Source: Lingula anatina (Eukaryota; Brachiopoda; Lingulata; Lingulida; Lingulidae). From it: a stretch of DNA of 64,000 nucleotides. A program made the translations under genes and the position numbers. This document shows, one piece after another, positions 25,201 to 37,414 of the stretch. Where the stretch lies: the NCBI RefSeq assembly GCF_001039355.2, contig NW_019773550.1, positions 9,747 through 73,746 of the forward strand, given 5' to 3'. The notes under the pieces were generated by a model. The model worked only from the letters and a program-made list of their open reading frames with translations. It did not search any database and was not told the origin of the DNA. The first letter of the stretch is position 1, and the number at the start of each line of letters is the position of its first letter.

Positions 25201-26714
25201 GAAGGTCGTACTCCATGCAGGAATTTAATCATGTTGTCGCTGTCTCAAAAGCGTGCTCGTCAATATTTATAACGCCTTGGCAAATTAAGTGTACAAGTAC
25301 CCATAAAATGATATGACGGTTAATGGGTGATACTTTTAATCTACGCAGGGAAATTAAAGTAATAAAATATACAGAGTAATATACAAAGTAGAAAACGAGA
25401 ATGGTTATTGGAAATTGGACAGTTTGAACGGGTAGATAATTGGGCTAACTCTAAGATATGGGATTTTCAAACTTTCATAATGAAATCAGCATGTCAGTCA
25501 TTTGAAGACACGGGGGGCATTTTTCTTTAGTTTTGTAGCAAATCTAATTGCAGGAAAAAATGAAGACTTTCTACGCATAAAACATTTAATCTCACATGTT
25601 GTAAATTCGAAATTTCTGGACAGAGATGTAAATTTCAAAGAAACGGGTTAGAAAGGGGTTACAGGAGATTTGAATGAATGAATAAGTTGAAGTCAGCCTG
25701 GACATTTTAATTAAAAGGGTGAAGGCATCGAAAAATCTGGTTCAACAAACGTGAGGTCCTGGCAATAGGTTTAACTCGCTCAGACCATTAGGCCCCTAAC
25801 CTTTGTTTGTCTGGACCAATGTTTAAGTACCAATGCTCAGGTTTATATGTAGGGCCTATATTTTTATTAATGCTGAATGGAACTAACTGGACCAAACGAG
25901 CATACCTCATCATTTGTTTGTTTGTTTGTTTTATATTATTGACATTGAGGTTTAAAAAAGTTTTGACCTATATCTACATTCCCGTAGTGACCGATTATAA
26001 TGAAAGTGAATATTTCGCTGAACTGGAAGAATGTAGAAGAAAAGCATTCAGAAGATAACAGTCGAAAACCTTACCAATATGAGTTTTGTTTAGACTGATA
26101 GTTTCATCATTAGGATAAATGACCTTGAAAAAACAAACAAACAAACAAAAAGACAGTGGAGATTAAGACGAACCATACGAGAATATTAAAAATCTCCAAA
26201 ACTACCAGTGAATTTGCCCTGCCATGTCCTTACTTTTCAATTCAACCACCCATTTGAGCAAAAGAAGTGAAAATTGTTTTCCTTTGTATGCAAAAGTTAA
26301 TCTAAACAAACACCATGAAACTGAACAGCCAGTGGAAGTGCAAGGAAAATCCAAAACAGAAACATTCCGTTAATATCAGATAAATCAAGGCCTTTACCTC
26401 GGATAGCTGAATGACTTTATCGCAGTTTGTCTACCTCTTGCAAAAACTTTTATTGACAGAGTATCGAATGACGTCCCCAAATTATTTTAAATCTATAAGT
26501 CTTAAAGCGTTAAAGAAAGAATGCTTAGCTTGTCCTATTTCTTGTAAAACAACACAGCTTCGCACTTTGTATTCCGACGCGGAAGCTTTTTGATACGTCT
26601 CTTTAGTAAACTATACATGAGTATTTTCGTCTTACCTGTATTATTTAATATGCAGACCAAAAACAATGCCACTAAGACGTAACTTAAGGGCGTTTCTCCC
26701 CAAGATCTTGCCAT
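19238..26714 (-). CDS. Chitobiase-type beta-N-acetylhexosaminidase (GH20), copy A
   Basis: Ten exons on the minus strand: 26714-26636, 24214-23836, 23454-23129, 22904-22477, 22219-21649, 21436-21264, 21085-20848, 20609-20357, 19892-19752, 19379-19238. They join in frame to 909 residues ending in TAG. The enzyme family removes terminal N-acetylglucosamine from chitobiose and chitin oligomers. Order: signal peptide (1-26, core YVLVALFLVC), CHB_HEX carbohydrate-binding-like domain (about 28-170), GH20b (about 222-350), GH20 barrel with HLSDDEGWRLEI (385-396), EVDTPGHSHAA, and the catalytic Asp-Glu in HYGGDE (551-552), then a C-terminal CHB_HEX_C domain (YNGSTLQANVAF). The protein ends in a Ser/Gly spacer and a hydrophobic tail (ISIITLTALLLLSV), typical of GPI-anchor signals. 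All catalytic motifs are intact. It is a tandem paralogue of the gene at 27567-34526, with identical exon lengths. Surface anchoring is inferred. Confidence 0.92.
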
Positions 26715-26770
26715 TTTTCTGCCAAGGCCCTATCGTTTCTTCTGTTTATGATTCCCGTGCTGACGCCTCA

Positions 26771-26776
26771 TTTATA
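26771..26776 (-). promoter_or_regulatory. TATA box of chitobiase copy A
   Basis: TATAAA on the minus strand, 57 bases upstream of the ATG, in the context GCATATAAATGAGG. The matching place in copy B reads GCATTTAAAGGGG, so B has a weakened element. Confidence 0.55.
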
Positions 26777-27566
26777 TGCTAAGGTCAAGAAGCTTGCTTA
26801 TCTTGTTGTCAGGGTGCGAGTATAGTGTATCGTTTGCTTAGCTAACTAATAGGCCTACTGATAAAAAGTATAGCAAATATGATTTACATGATTAAATAAT
26901 AGTGTTCACCAATGTGAACAGCATTTTAAATGGACCACTTTAAAAATGCGGAATCAGGTTTTGATAATGTTTATCGCTTGGACCACATTGTTTATTTTTA
27001 CACCACCTCTCTGATGATTGATAATATTTGATCTACTTATTTTTAGAAAATTAAAAGAATGAAAGAAATATGAAAAATTACACCCATGGTCGCACCCATT
27101 AGATAAATTAGTTGTGATTTAAAAAAATAAAGGATAAACCTTCTTTTTTCAACTCGGTTTTCCTTACTTATAGGTTAATGGTGGAAGTCTGTCAACAGTA
27201 TGATTGCAGCAGTAATAGTGATTCAACTCACTCAATAAAGTAATTTTCAGATTTTAATCTCAGATTTAATTACGAAATAAAAAATATGGCACCAATTGCC
27301 TCTGGTATGAATCCCAACTATCGCAGCAAAGGCATCGTCAGTCAATAGGTGTTGGTTGCTCCGCTGCAATTATCATTTAAAACTTTATTTTCTCATATCA
27401 AGGAAATGAGTCTCCTCCTTGGTTCTCTGCAAAACACAGTCGAATGGCATCAGACGCAAGCCTAAAGGCCAGACATCAGATCCGTCTGCCTAATGGGTGT
27501 GTTAAATTCTCAGGTATATTTGAACATAAATCCATTTCCACCGTATTGGCACTGATCACATTGTTC
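26777..27566. other. Spacer between the two chitobiase genes
   Basis: About 790 bases holding the 3' UTR of copy B and the upstream region of copy A. AATAAA on the minus strand at 27389-27384 is the likely polyadenylation signal of copy B. No other gene seen. Confidence 0.5.
27384..27389 (-). terminator. Polyadenylation signal AATAAA (chitobiase copy B)
   Basis: Canonical hexamer on the minus strand, about 180 bases after the copy B stop codon. Confidence 0.5.
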
Positions 27567-30500
27567 TTAAAAGAATTCCCTGATACGACATACTGATAAT
27601 AAAAGCAGTGCCGCCAGTGTGATTATGGATATCGGCGATGTTGAACCTTCACTAGCAACAACGGGTCGAGAAATGTTAATGTGGCGGCTGGTACGTCCAC
27701 TGCTAGACCTGGAGTGATTGGAAAAATGATTCATATTAAGTGAAAAAGTAACGAAGAGAGATGGAGGAGATGGCTGGACCTGTTAAAGCTGGGTTTTAAG
27801 TAAAACGGTAGCAATATTGAACTGAACGTTTTGCTCTCCGCATGTGTGCCGACACAGTTGTAGGAAATAGCAAGAAAATTACAGTAATCTGTATTTCACG
27901 ATTCAAAGCATTGTCTTAACTTACTTTGTCCTCAGCATGACCTTAGGTTTGGCGTCGCTTTTAGCGTCTGTGCTTAAATCTGCCCAAGTCTTCGCACTGT
28001 CGTCAGAAATCTGCACGGTCAACCCGGAAAAAGCAACATTTGCTTGCAGAGTGCTGCCATTATATCTATAAAAATGCAATTATTAGAAATAACTTTTAAA
28101 TTGATGCAAAATACATTTATAAGAAGGGAATAAGGCATGATACAATTAAGATATGTTAAAATACGCTTTACCCCAATTTAAAGTAAAGTAATATCGTGAA
28201 AAAATAATAAATCACTGAATTTATTTCAAATTATGCACTTAACCAACAGCATTCATGCCTTAGAATAGTCTCAGAGTTTCTTTCATTGATTTGGACGCTG
28301 TATGGGAAGATTATAGACAGTGGGTTAGGTTTTCATATAAGATTAATCAGCACATTTTCAGTTTTAATGAAAATATCCGCAAAACAATTTTTATTGTTGT
28401 TGAAGTAAATTGTCCACACCATTGTACTTACTTGGCCCCGGGACACGGCAGGTAATAAGACACGCCCATTTTGTCTAGGCGTGGCAATTCCTTATAGCCT
28501 AAAAGATTAGCAAATCTCTCCCAGTCTTTCTTTCTCTGTTTTTCCCTCTCCACTTTGTTTGTAATATCCTCCCAGCTTGCCTTGTGCCACGCTCTTTCAG
28601 CTAGGGCCAACAACCGAGGGTAGACATTGAAATCGAATTGTTCACCAGTGCGCATTGTTTCACTCCATAGTTGCCCTTGTATACCTGTGAACGACATGAA
28701 ATACGATATAAAATGCTGCATATATTTTTTATTCAAATAAAAAATCTAGAATAGAAATAGCATATTTCTGGTGAAAATATGCCTTTATAATTATCCTATT
28801 ATCTTTTCTATATTATTATTATTTGAAATGGTGTATTCTGTTACCTAATTTTTTTTGAATATATATCTTATGATTAAAATTCCTTTTTTTAGGTAGCTTA
28901 AACTCGTCTTCCTATAAACGGATGAATTGCTAGCTTGCATTTATATTTACCTATGATATTTTCTGGTTTCTCTAAATGCACGCACTGCGTTATGTCCTTA
29001 CAAAACTCCTCTTCAGTCAATGGTTTGCCAGATCGTTCGTAGTCTACATTGGCAAAGAGGTTGTCCGGCATGAACCCAAACGTCTTTCTGGTATCGGTGA
29101 ACCTAGGCCCCCAGTAATACCCCCTCTCCAAAGGATCTGGTTCTTGAGGGTGATCGAAATACAAGTGTGTGACCTGGGACATCACTACCTACAAGCAACA
29201 ATCGAATATGGCAGTGGGTTTTACCTAAGAGATCTTGCCACAATCCCTTGGCTGTGTTTGAGCTGGTAGAAAAAAATATATTTCTCTCTCTCTCTCTCTC
29301 TCTTCTGTCATTGTCCAATAGCACTTTGGTACAGTCATTTAATAGCGTCCAACAGTAGCGTAAGCACTTCAAGAGCTATGATATCAATGTTCACAAAGCA
29401 AAGGTAAGAAAATACAATAAACAAGAAGTCATCATTGAACGGTATCTTACCTTATATCCCGCATTTGCCAGGTCATACGCACGTCTCGCGCCTCCCCATT
29501 CCCAGACGTTTTGCCAAGCATTACTGTAAATTTGGCTGTTTTCAAGTTCAAAACGGTTGAAAGGAATGCCTTTTTCGCCTAAGAGCCCATCTTCCCACGC
29601 AGCGAGGCCAACGCCAAGCTTCTCTGTATTAAGAAGAAACGACAATATTGCCAGAACGTTAACTTAAGTCTTAAAAACTTAATCAATTTACTTATTTGCT
29701 GTTCAAGGTCTATTAGGATTCCCGTAGTTATGACATACCTTATTTATCGTTGTTAATTTACAGACCAATAATTTATATAAATTGTTCACACATAAAGATA
29801 TTAAGGGAACGGCAAATTCTCTGTAAGGTGACACTTTGATATAGTATATCCTAAAAGTTTTTGACCTGTTATATTGGACACTTTCTTCAAGAACAGTTCC
29901 ATCAAGTGTTCTTTTATACTAGCGCCTGTTGCATTGACAGACGGAAAGTAATTTCGGCAAATCGTAGAATTTATCCATATCCCATCTGGAACTTCATCAC
30001 CGCCATAATGAAACCACTTCAGTGGCTGAATATCCCGATGCATGTCTATTAGCGCCGATACAACATGTTCTACAAATCTATAGGAAGACTCTTGACAGGG
30101 GTTCAGTGCATTGTCATCAAAATATTGAACTGAGAGATATGTAGAAGTATCATTTGGTTCGGATAATAAGTACTGATCTGCTATTGAATCCGGTTCCCCT
30201 TTTTCTTTGAGATTGGCGCTTCTTGCCTTCATGGCGATAATGGCTGCGTGTAAATGGCCAGGAGAGTCTACCTCTGGAATGACTTCTATGTGTCTGTCGT
30301 TTGCGAAGTGGAGTATTTCTTTATAATCATTGACTGTGTAATATCCGCTTCCAAGCCCCTCTCCGTTTGGCAATGATCCCAGTTGGGATACGACACAGGT
30401 TTTTTCCGTCACATCATGACATCGTTTGGAACCAACCTGCAACGATTGAATATCATGATGCCACCAAACGGCGGTTATACCATTATGGTAACTGCTGCTG

Positions 30501-33500
30501 AATTTCTCATCAATTTTGGTTGATTTGAAAACGCAGCGCGCCTTCTTCGATTTATACCCTGCTCAAATCCAATTAGGAATAGAAAGACATTTTGAAACGC
30601 GGACAGTGAAGCATTAGATAAACGTCGCAAATCTTTTTCAAATAAAAAAGCGTTCTTACATGAGTCTGGTCTGAACCAGTTAGAATAGATAAAACACTAC
30701 TTACTGATGTCAACTCCTCCAATCCAGGTATTTCCAATCTCCATCCTTCGTCGTCTGATAGATGAAAATGGAACTTATTCAATTTATACAACGCCATTAC
30801 TTTTAGCAGCTTCAAAATATCTTCCTTCGTCCTAAAATTTCTGGCGACATCCACGTGCATTCCTCGGAATGCATACCTGGGGGCGTCCTTTACTGCTATT
30901 TTAGGTAGTTTATTGTCCGGTGTTATCAAGCTCAGCAATGTCTGTATGCCATAGAAAATTCCGGGAGCGGACGCTGATTGGATTTCTACATTTTTATTGC
31001 TATCGCTTATAGCAATGCTGTATGCCTCTGTGCTGGAACCCAAGCCATCTACTTGCACGTTTCCTTCTCTTAAGATGACGACTTTTTGCTGGGGCCCTGG
31101 TTCAGAGTCCACCACAGTCAGGGGTAAAGAATCTAAAAGTTAGAAATAGAGGATTAAACATAACAAATTCGTTATTGGAAAGTTTTTTTTTCTGAGACCT
31201 GTGCGATTGACAATCGACAGTAAATTAACAGTATGAATGGACAAGAGTCAGTGTTTTAATATTCGATGCTTTAAATCCACACAGACAGCATAATGTGTAA
31301 AAATTGCATACATTTACTTCATACCCGTCAAACTCCATGTCTCGTTGATAAACTTTGGGTCAGCAAACAACATCCAATCCCCACTTCCCAAATCCAACAT
31401 GACACTCGAGTCAACCATCAACTCCACGGGTTTTGGAATCACTTCCAGCGGACTCTTCCCGAGGTTTGATATGTCGTTCAGTTTGTATCGTTTTTCAGGG
31501 GTGTAAGGGTCGTAATAATCCTTCAGATCTTCGTAGTTGTATCGCTTCCATTTGGCGGCTGAATCCAGGGGGCCTACAAAGTTGAGGCTTTCACCTGAAG
31601 TACTTTGTATGACCCGAGGACTTAGAGATGGATTCAAACTTGCTACGTACCTGAAACCAGGATTTAATCAAAATTTTAATGGACAATTGAAAAAAAAACA
31701 GGTTCTTTACATTCTCAATTATCTTCATCTGTCGTGACATATGTGAAATATACATAGAAAGCAATTTTCTTTTCGTATAAATAATTTCTATGTTCTTACT
31801 TTTAAGAAATATACTAATTGGTTTTTGGCCTATAATGCTTACCAGTTTGGCATAATATCTGTCACAGCAATTGTCCAATACTGCCCTCTGAACTTAATGT
31901 CAAGTCGTTGGCCACCTGATAACGTTTTAAAACCAGCATCTGGCTGCAGCTTAAAAAGACAACCTTTAATATGGTATATCTCCATTCCAGCTGTTTTATA
32001 AGCTAGACCAATTGGGTACGGCAAGTTCTCTGGCTCTATTAGTCTGATATGACAAAAGTATATGGCCCAATCGCCTTTCTCAATCGGTTCTAAACCTTTA
32101 TTTGTCAGTGAAATCTGCGCGTCGTAAGTCTTCCACGTATCTACGGTGTTGTCTATAACGTCATAGCGGATTTCCAGGTTTTCACCCATGTAATCTAATG
32201 TTTGCTGCGTCTGACCTAATACTGAAATGAAGGTAGATATCATACTGTAAATTAATCAATGTTCCTACTATTTGCCAAATTATAGAATAAATCAAAATGG
32301 CACTTTATAGACCATGATGAACTTACTGGTATTTCGTAACGTTAACATGCGTAATTAAGTCTGCATTAGGTTAACTTAAGCATGTCACGGAAACAATATT
32401 ACTGTCTATATTTAATGTAATCATGGAGCATAATTATAGTCGTTATCGCCATTGCCAGATCACAATGACACCGAGCCTCTCTAATATTTTATTGTCCCCT
32501 TGGTATACACCCTTCTTTATCACAGTTAACAAAATGACCTTTGACTTTACCATTAATAAAAAAATGGATGTGTTTTTAAGATTATCACATTCAAACATTT
32601 ATTACCGATCTGCTAGAAAGAACACAGGAAAGCGGAAATTTACAATCATGAATTCGAAAAATGTAATTTGAATTTTCGAACACTGCATGGAGATCCACAA
32701 ACTGTATGTCCCAACAGTCGGGTCATTTAAAGTACTGTTGCTTTTCATGTAATTCATAATGGTGTTCTGATGTAAAAGAAATCTGAAATATAGCAAAAAC
32801 TCAGAAGGTCCATTTCATACGTACTGTAACTGTTTTTATTGAACCAAGGTAATAAAAATATTTTGTAAATATATAAGCCTAGGGCAAATTAGTTCCACAA
32901 GTGCTCATAAAATGATAGAGCATTAAGCCCTTGACACTTTTATAAATCCAATATAAAATATTTGGTTTCCGCAGGGTACAAAATGTAATGATATAAAACC
33001 GTGAATGATCTGGACAAATTGTTAACTATTGGAAGTATGAAAACCAAACAATGATGATAATAATAGAACTAATGATGATGATAATGAGAAAATAAGAGAA
33101 ATTTTAATTTTTTTTAATGTTAGAATATCTAGTGTAATTCAATGAAATCTTCACATACTACGGCATGTATTTGCTTCTTTCCCCCACCCGATACGTGTGT
33201 ATAAGATTTCTACTTTTTGATATTGAAATCTGCATGGGGTGACGAGTAGATAGCAATCACTTTAAGCCTCGACATTTATTTGAATCAAAATAAATCTTTT
33301 AAAATTGATCACTACTGCATGACTTGACCTGCGACTTCGCGAAAAAATCTAATTCTAGATCACGCACAAGGACACATACTATGACAAAAGATTACGATAA
33401 CTGTTGGGAGACAGCCTTTTTTTCTAAATGTTTGGTAAAGGGAAGTTTGGCGTAGATCAAGGAGACATAAATGATTTGGATGGAACGTTTGAATGAATGA

Positions 33501-34526
33501 ATAACTTAGCGCTGACTTAAGCCATTGGGGGAATGGTATCGCAAGTGCTATCTAAATTTGTTTTATAAATAATTCGACCCCAATACTTCAAATCTACCTT
33601 TGTTGGCCTTATTTTTAAAGCAATGATGAATTTATTAAATGTTATAGACATGCATATAATCCATTAAAACTGCATGTGTCTATAAGTTATTTAATCACGA
33701 CAAAAAGCATTTTAATGTAGAAAGTAGATCAAAAATCAATTACACTGAAATGAGGCAGGGGATCAGTTGGAACAAACGGGCAAGAGCATCGTGTTATTTG
33801 CCGAAACGGTTGCAAAATTCACTTTGTTGAAAAATCCTCCTCGCGGCACTTGGTAAAGAGAAAGTGAATATTTTTGCGAGCAAAAATAATTAGGTCCTCT
33901 GTAAAGCATTCTGAAAAAATAGAAGTTTATGTTAACTTTTCAATGTCTCTATCGTGAAGAATGGTTATAACCAAAATTTAGGCAAATAGAATGTGGGATG
34001 AGCCATACGGAACTGCATAATTTCTACAACTGTCACAAGCACTGGTGTTCGTCAGCCAGATCCTATCAAACAACCCACTACTGTGGTTGTTTTCCCAAGC
34101 TATTTTAAATAAACATCATGAAACAGAACAGCCCGTGGATGTACAAAGAGAATTCGAAACAGAAACATTCCGAAGCTCATAAAAAGAAGCCTAGGGCCTG
34201 ACAGTACATCTGAGTTAAATAGAAACGTTTATTACATAGTGTCTCATCTCTAGCTAGGATTTTAATAGACAAAAACATTAGCAGATGGCCCTGATTTACT
34301 TCAAATTTATAAATCAAATACCGGAAAGAACGGATCCTAAGGACGTCCTAGTTCAAACAATACAATAGTGCTATGTCCTCTTTCTACACGTGCGATTTCA
34401 AGTACGGAGGTGTCTCTTTAGATAACCTATACGTATTTTCATCTTACCTGTATTACTTGATACACAAAGTAAAAACAACGCCAGTATAGCGTAGCCGTGT
34501 GTGGTTTCTCTCCAGCGTCTTGCCAT
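27567..34526 (-). CDS. Chitobiase-type beta-N-acetylhexosaminidase (GH20), copy B
   Basis: Ten exons on the minus strand: 34526-34448, 32221-31843, 31650-31325, 31132-30705, 30436-29866, 29623-29451, 29188-28951, 28684-28432, 28065-27925, 27708-27567. They join in frame to 909 residues ending in TAA. Domain order matches copy A: signal peptide (core YAILALFLLCVS), CHB_HEX, GH20b, GH20 barrel with HLSDDEGWRLEI and catalytic HYGGDE (Asp551, Glu552), CHB_HEX_C, and a hydrophobic GPI-type tail (ISIITLAALLLLSV). One active-site-loop difference from copy A is visible: PGHLHAA here against PGHSHAA in A (residue 466). Most exons are near-identical between copies, while introns differ in length and sequence. 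The intron after exon 5 has an unusual GTCAAA donor, matched by GTCAGA in copy A. Extracellular chitin-oligomer trimming is the family role; a role in shell or cuticle matrix is only a possibility. Confidence 0.92.
29283..29302. repeat. (TC)n microsatellite
   Basis: Ten TC units in intron 6 of chitobiase copy B. Confidence 0.9.
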
Positions 34527-34564
34527 CCTTCTGTTAAGATCCTTTCGTTTCCTATGCTGACCCC

Positions 34565-34570
34565 TTTAAA
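34565..34570 (-). promoter_or_regulatory. Degenerate TATA-like element of chitobiase copy B
   Basis: TTTAAA at the position corresponding to the TATAAA of copy A, 39 bases upstream of the ATG. Inferred by alignment of the two upstream regions. Confidence 0.35.
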
Positions 34571-37290
34571 TGCTAAAGTAGAAAGTCTTGGTTAAGTTGT
34601 TGCTAGGGTGCATATCTAGTGTATCGCTGTCTTCTTGGACTTTAGTTGGCAAAAAGTATTCCAAACATGATCTGCATGGCTAAATAGCAGTGTACACTAA
34701 TACACTGTGTGTTACAAACTTTGTGTACGTTTGAATTAGGTCACTAAATAAAACGCAAAATCCCAATCTCGGAATTTGTGTTTTGGGTTGACCGTGCAGT
34801 TCACTTTACAACCAAGCGTACAAAAATGCAAGCACATGTAATAAAAGATTAATTGCAGAATGCAAGAAGCGAAATTATAGAAAGAGGTCTAGAAAGTTTC
34901 CCCTTGCTCACGTCCGTCAGGGTAGTTACAATTATCATGAAAACGATAGTAATGCCTGTATTAGTTACTGAAATGATAAACAATGGATGAAAATATGAAA
35001 TAACGCATATAGAAACCGTGCTTCCTCGGAATCGTACGTATTGAAAGAATGCGTAACACTCTTGGGCTAAAAAATTAACCACAAGAGACCGAAATGATCC
35101 ACATTCTTGCGTTGGGAATTCACAGAGCAGCGTTGGGTCAGGCAATTTGATGTATAACCTATTGTATGAGACAAATGGCTAACCAAAGTTTGATGAGTTT
35201 TATTTCTTGATATATGCAATGCCCCGTGGAACCCACAATTTACCGGTATTTGGTACACTCTTGAATAAAGAACGGCGAAGACATTTTCTTTCACTTCATG
35301 TGAGTTTGATAATTGCTTATTTTTAAAATTTTTCAATTCCTTCAATTATTTGCAAAAGGATGTCATTTTGTCTACCTGACCTTTTTCGCCTACTTACAGC
35401 TTGCAAAAGGCACAACTAAAATGTTTTCCGAAAACCTGTAAATCTACATCAATGCACACTGACTATATCTATACTCTGCATATATATAAAGAAAACTTAT
35501 GCCATTCAAGATTAACAGATCAATCACTTATCGGAACATAAATACTTTGTACATAGTGACTCAATAGGTTATGTATTAATGGATAAAAACTAGGAATGTT
35601 CTATTTTACCTGACAGATAGGCCTAGATACGTAGTTTCTACCTTCGTTCTGTTTATACACTGCCTTCTGTCTGTTCGCCGTCCCGCTTGGAACTGGCACA
35701 GTGTATATTGGTATAAACAATAAAAACGTTTTACACAGTGGGAAATAGCCGCTGGTACATCTTCGTTTCCATTTATCATTTGATAGCGATATAAATGACT
35801 ACCATACTGATTTATGATTACTCATAATCTCACGACGAGTCCACGCGGATGTGACACTTTCTTTTTTTGAAAGGTAATTTGTTTTTTAAGCGCTGTGACA
35901 TGAATCGGCCTTAGTTTTCGGGTGAAGTCAAACCAATGACAGTGACGCAGTAAGTACAGGGATCATCATCGTGACTTGCATTGTGTATACATTGTAGGCC
36001 TAAATAAAGACATGCAAACATGATAACATCCTATTGGCCTGATGTGGAATGTGGCTTAAGGACACAAGGGGAAAATCATCTGCCTTTGCTCGTCAAAAAT
36101 GGAATAGTAAACGAGCTAAGGGAAAGACATCCGCTCTACCCTCCTCTGGCTCCGCCATTACATCCAATGCTTACTTTTTCATATCTGTTTTAATCTGTTT
36201 GGTTCGTTATTTTTTTCTGGGCACACAAAAGCCTCTAATGTCACAGTTTTAATGCCAGTATTTCGTTCTCCCAGAGGGAAATTTATGGTTTTACAATGTA
36301 ATAATCTACGTGTAATAAGTCGCTATTACCGATCAGTTTTAAATATTTTAGCAAATTATCTTTTTAAGTAACTACATAGGCCTTATTCCTACATGCAAGC
36401 TACTATAGTATTTAGTTCATTAATTCATGTGATACAAAAATATTGCTTTTTCGCGTCCTTAGGACATTTGTTTTGTTCTTTATATATATCACAACTCTTG
36501 TTTTGTGACCCTAGAAATGTGGTTATAGTTTACCTGTAAATCATGTGCCGTCCACGAAACAAAATATTTAGGAAATAACTTTAAATCATGTGCCTTAACC
36601 ACCCGTTTTGCGGTTATAACGTGTCAATTTTTCATACTCTGTAGGGCTATAGGCCTATATACTACCCTCTACCGGGGTCTCTATAGCTGTTACAAAATTT
36701 GACGAAAGACAGCAAAGACATAAGCTTGAGGAGACTGAGAATACATGTACCATTATGTACCCAATAGGTCATTATAATACAGGGTGGGCCTACTTCATTT
36801 CATTTTTATTTTCAATTGGAGACAGAACATTTGATAATGATAATAGATAAAAAATCGAAAAGTAAAAAATAATAAAAATTATAAATAGATAAGTAATTAA
36901 ATGATATGAATAAACAAATAAAAATGAAATTAAATAATCATAAAAAGTACGAAATTGATTAAATTCAAATAAAAAACATAACACTATTTCGAAATTTCAA
37001 TGTTTAATTCTCTAGGCAGAATATTTGTATTTAGATGCATACTTTATCATAGAAAAGGACAAGTCGAGAGAGAGAGACAGGACTTCAATGGCCTCAGCAA
37101 CTTTTTTTACCTAATAGTTTGTACTTTCAATCTTTGACGTTAGAGGTCACTAGCGTAAAAAGGATTTAAAACATTCACACTTCATGAAAACCTGTGATTC
37201 AGGACACATTTGGTTTGGAATTGTTATGAATATAATTCAAATTATAAATGTGACTCAAACTTATCCTGTATTTCATGACTAAGGTTTCTA
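34571..37290. other. Intergenic DNA between divergent genes
   Basis: About 2.7 kb between the minus-strand chitobiase copy B and the plus-strand ankyrin gene. Two overlapping minus-strand frames near 34849-35345 have no splice or family support. No RNA gene or repeat array was recognised. Confidence 0.45.
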
Positions 37291-37336
37291 AAGTTCAAAT
37301 GATACTATCACCTCTTGAAACGTGCAACTTGCCAGT

Positions 37337-37346
37337 GTCACGTGAC
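37337..37346 (+). promoter_or_regulatory. GTCACGTGAC E-box (CLEAR/USF type)
   Basis: Perfect 10-bp palindrome GTCACGTGAC, the class bound by USF and MiT/TFE factors in animal promoters. It lies 15 bases upstream of AAAATGGCGAAG, which resembles the YY1 motif often found just downstream of transcription starts. Together they mark the likely TATA-less promoter of the ankyrin gene. Confidence 0.5.
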
Positions 37347-37349
37347 TAA

Positions 37350-37414
37350 GTCAGTTGCAAAATGGCGAAGGATTCCTTGACAGCATGTAAACAGCAGGAA
37401 TGAGCATCGAAAAG
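37350..37414 (+). other. Non-coding first exon of the ankyrin-repeat gene
   Basis: A strong donor (AAAAG followed by GTGAGT) ends this exon at 37414. It contains a 13-codon upstream ORF, ATG 37362 to TGA 37403. Its upstream limit is not known. Joining it to the exon at 48485 across an 11-kb intron is inferred from the promoter motifs and the lack of another candidate. Confidence 0.45.

Noticed and set aside
34849-35345. Two overlapping minus-strand frames of 92 and 98 codons, one with a hydrophobic stretch
   Set aside because: They overlap in different frames, have no splice sites joining them to anything and no family features.
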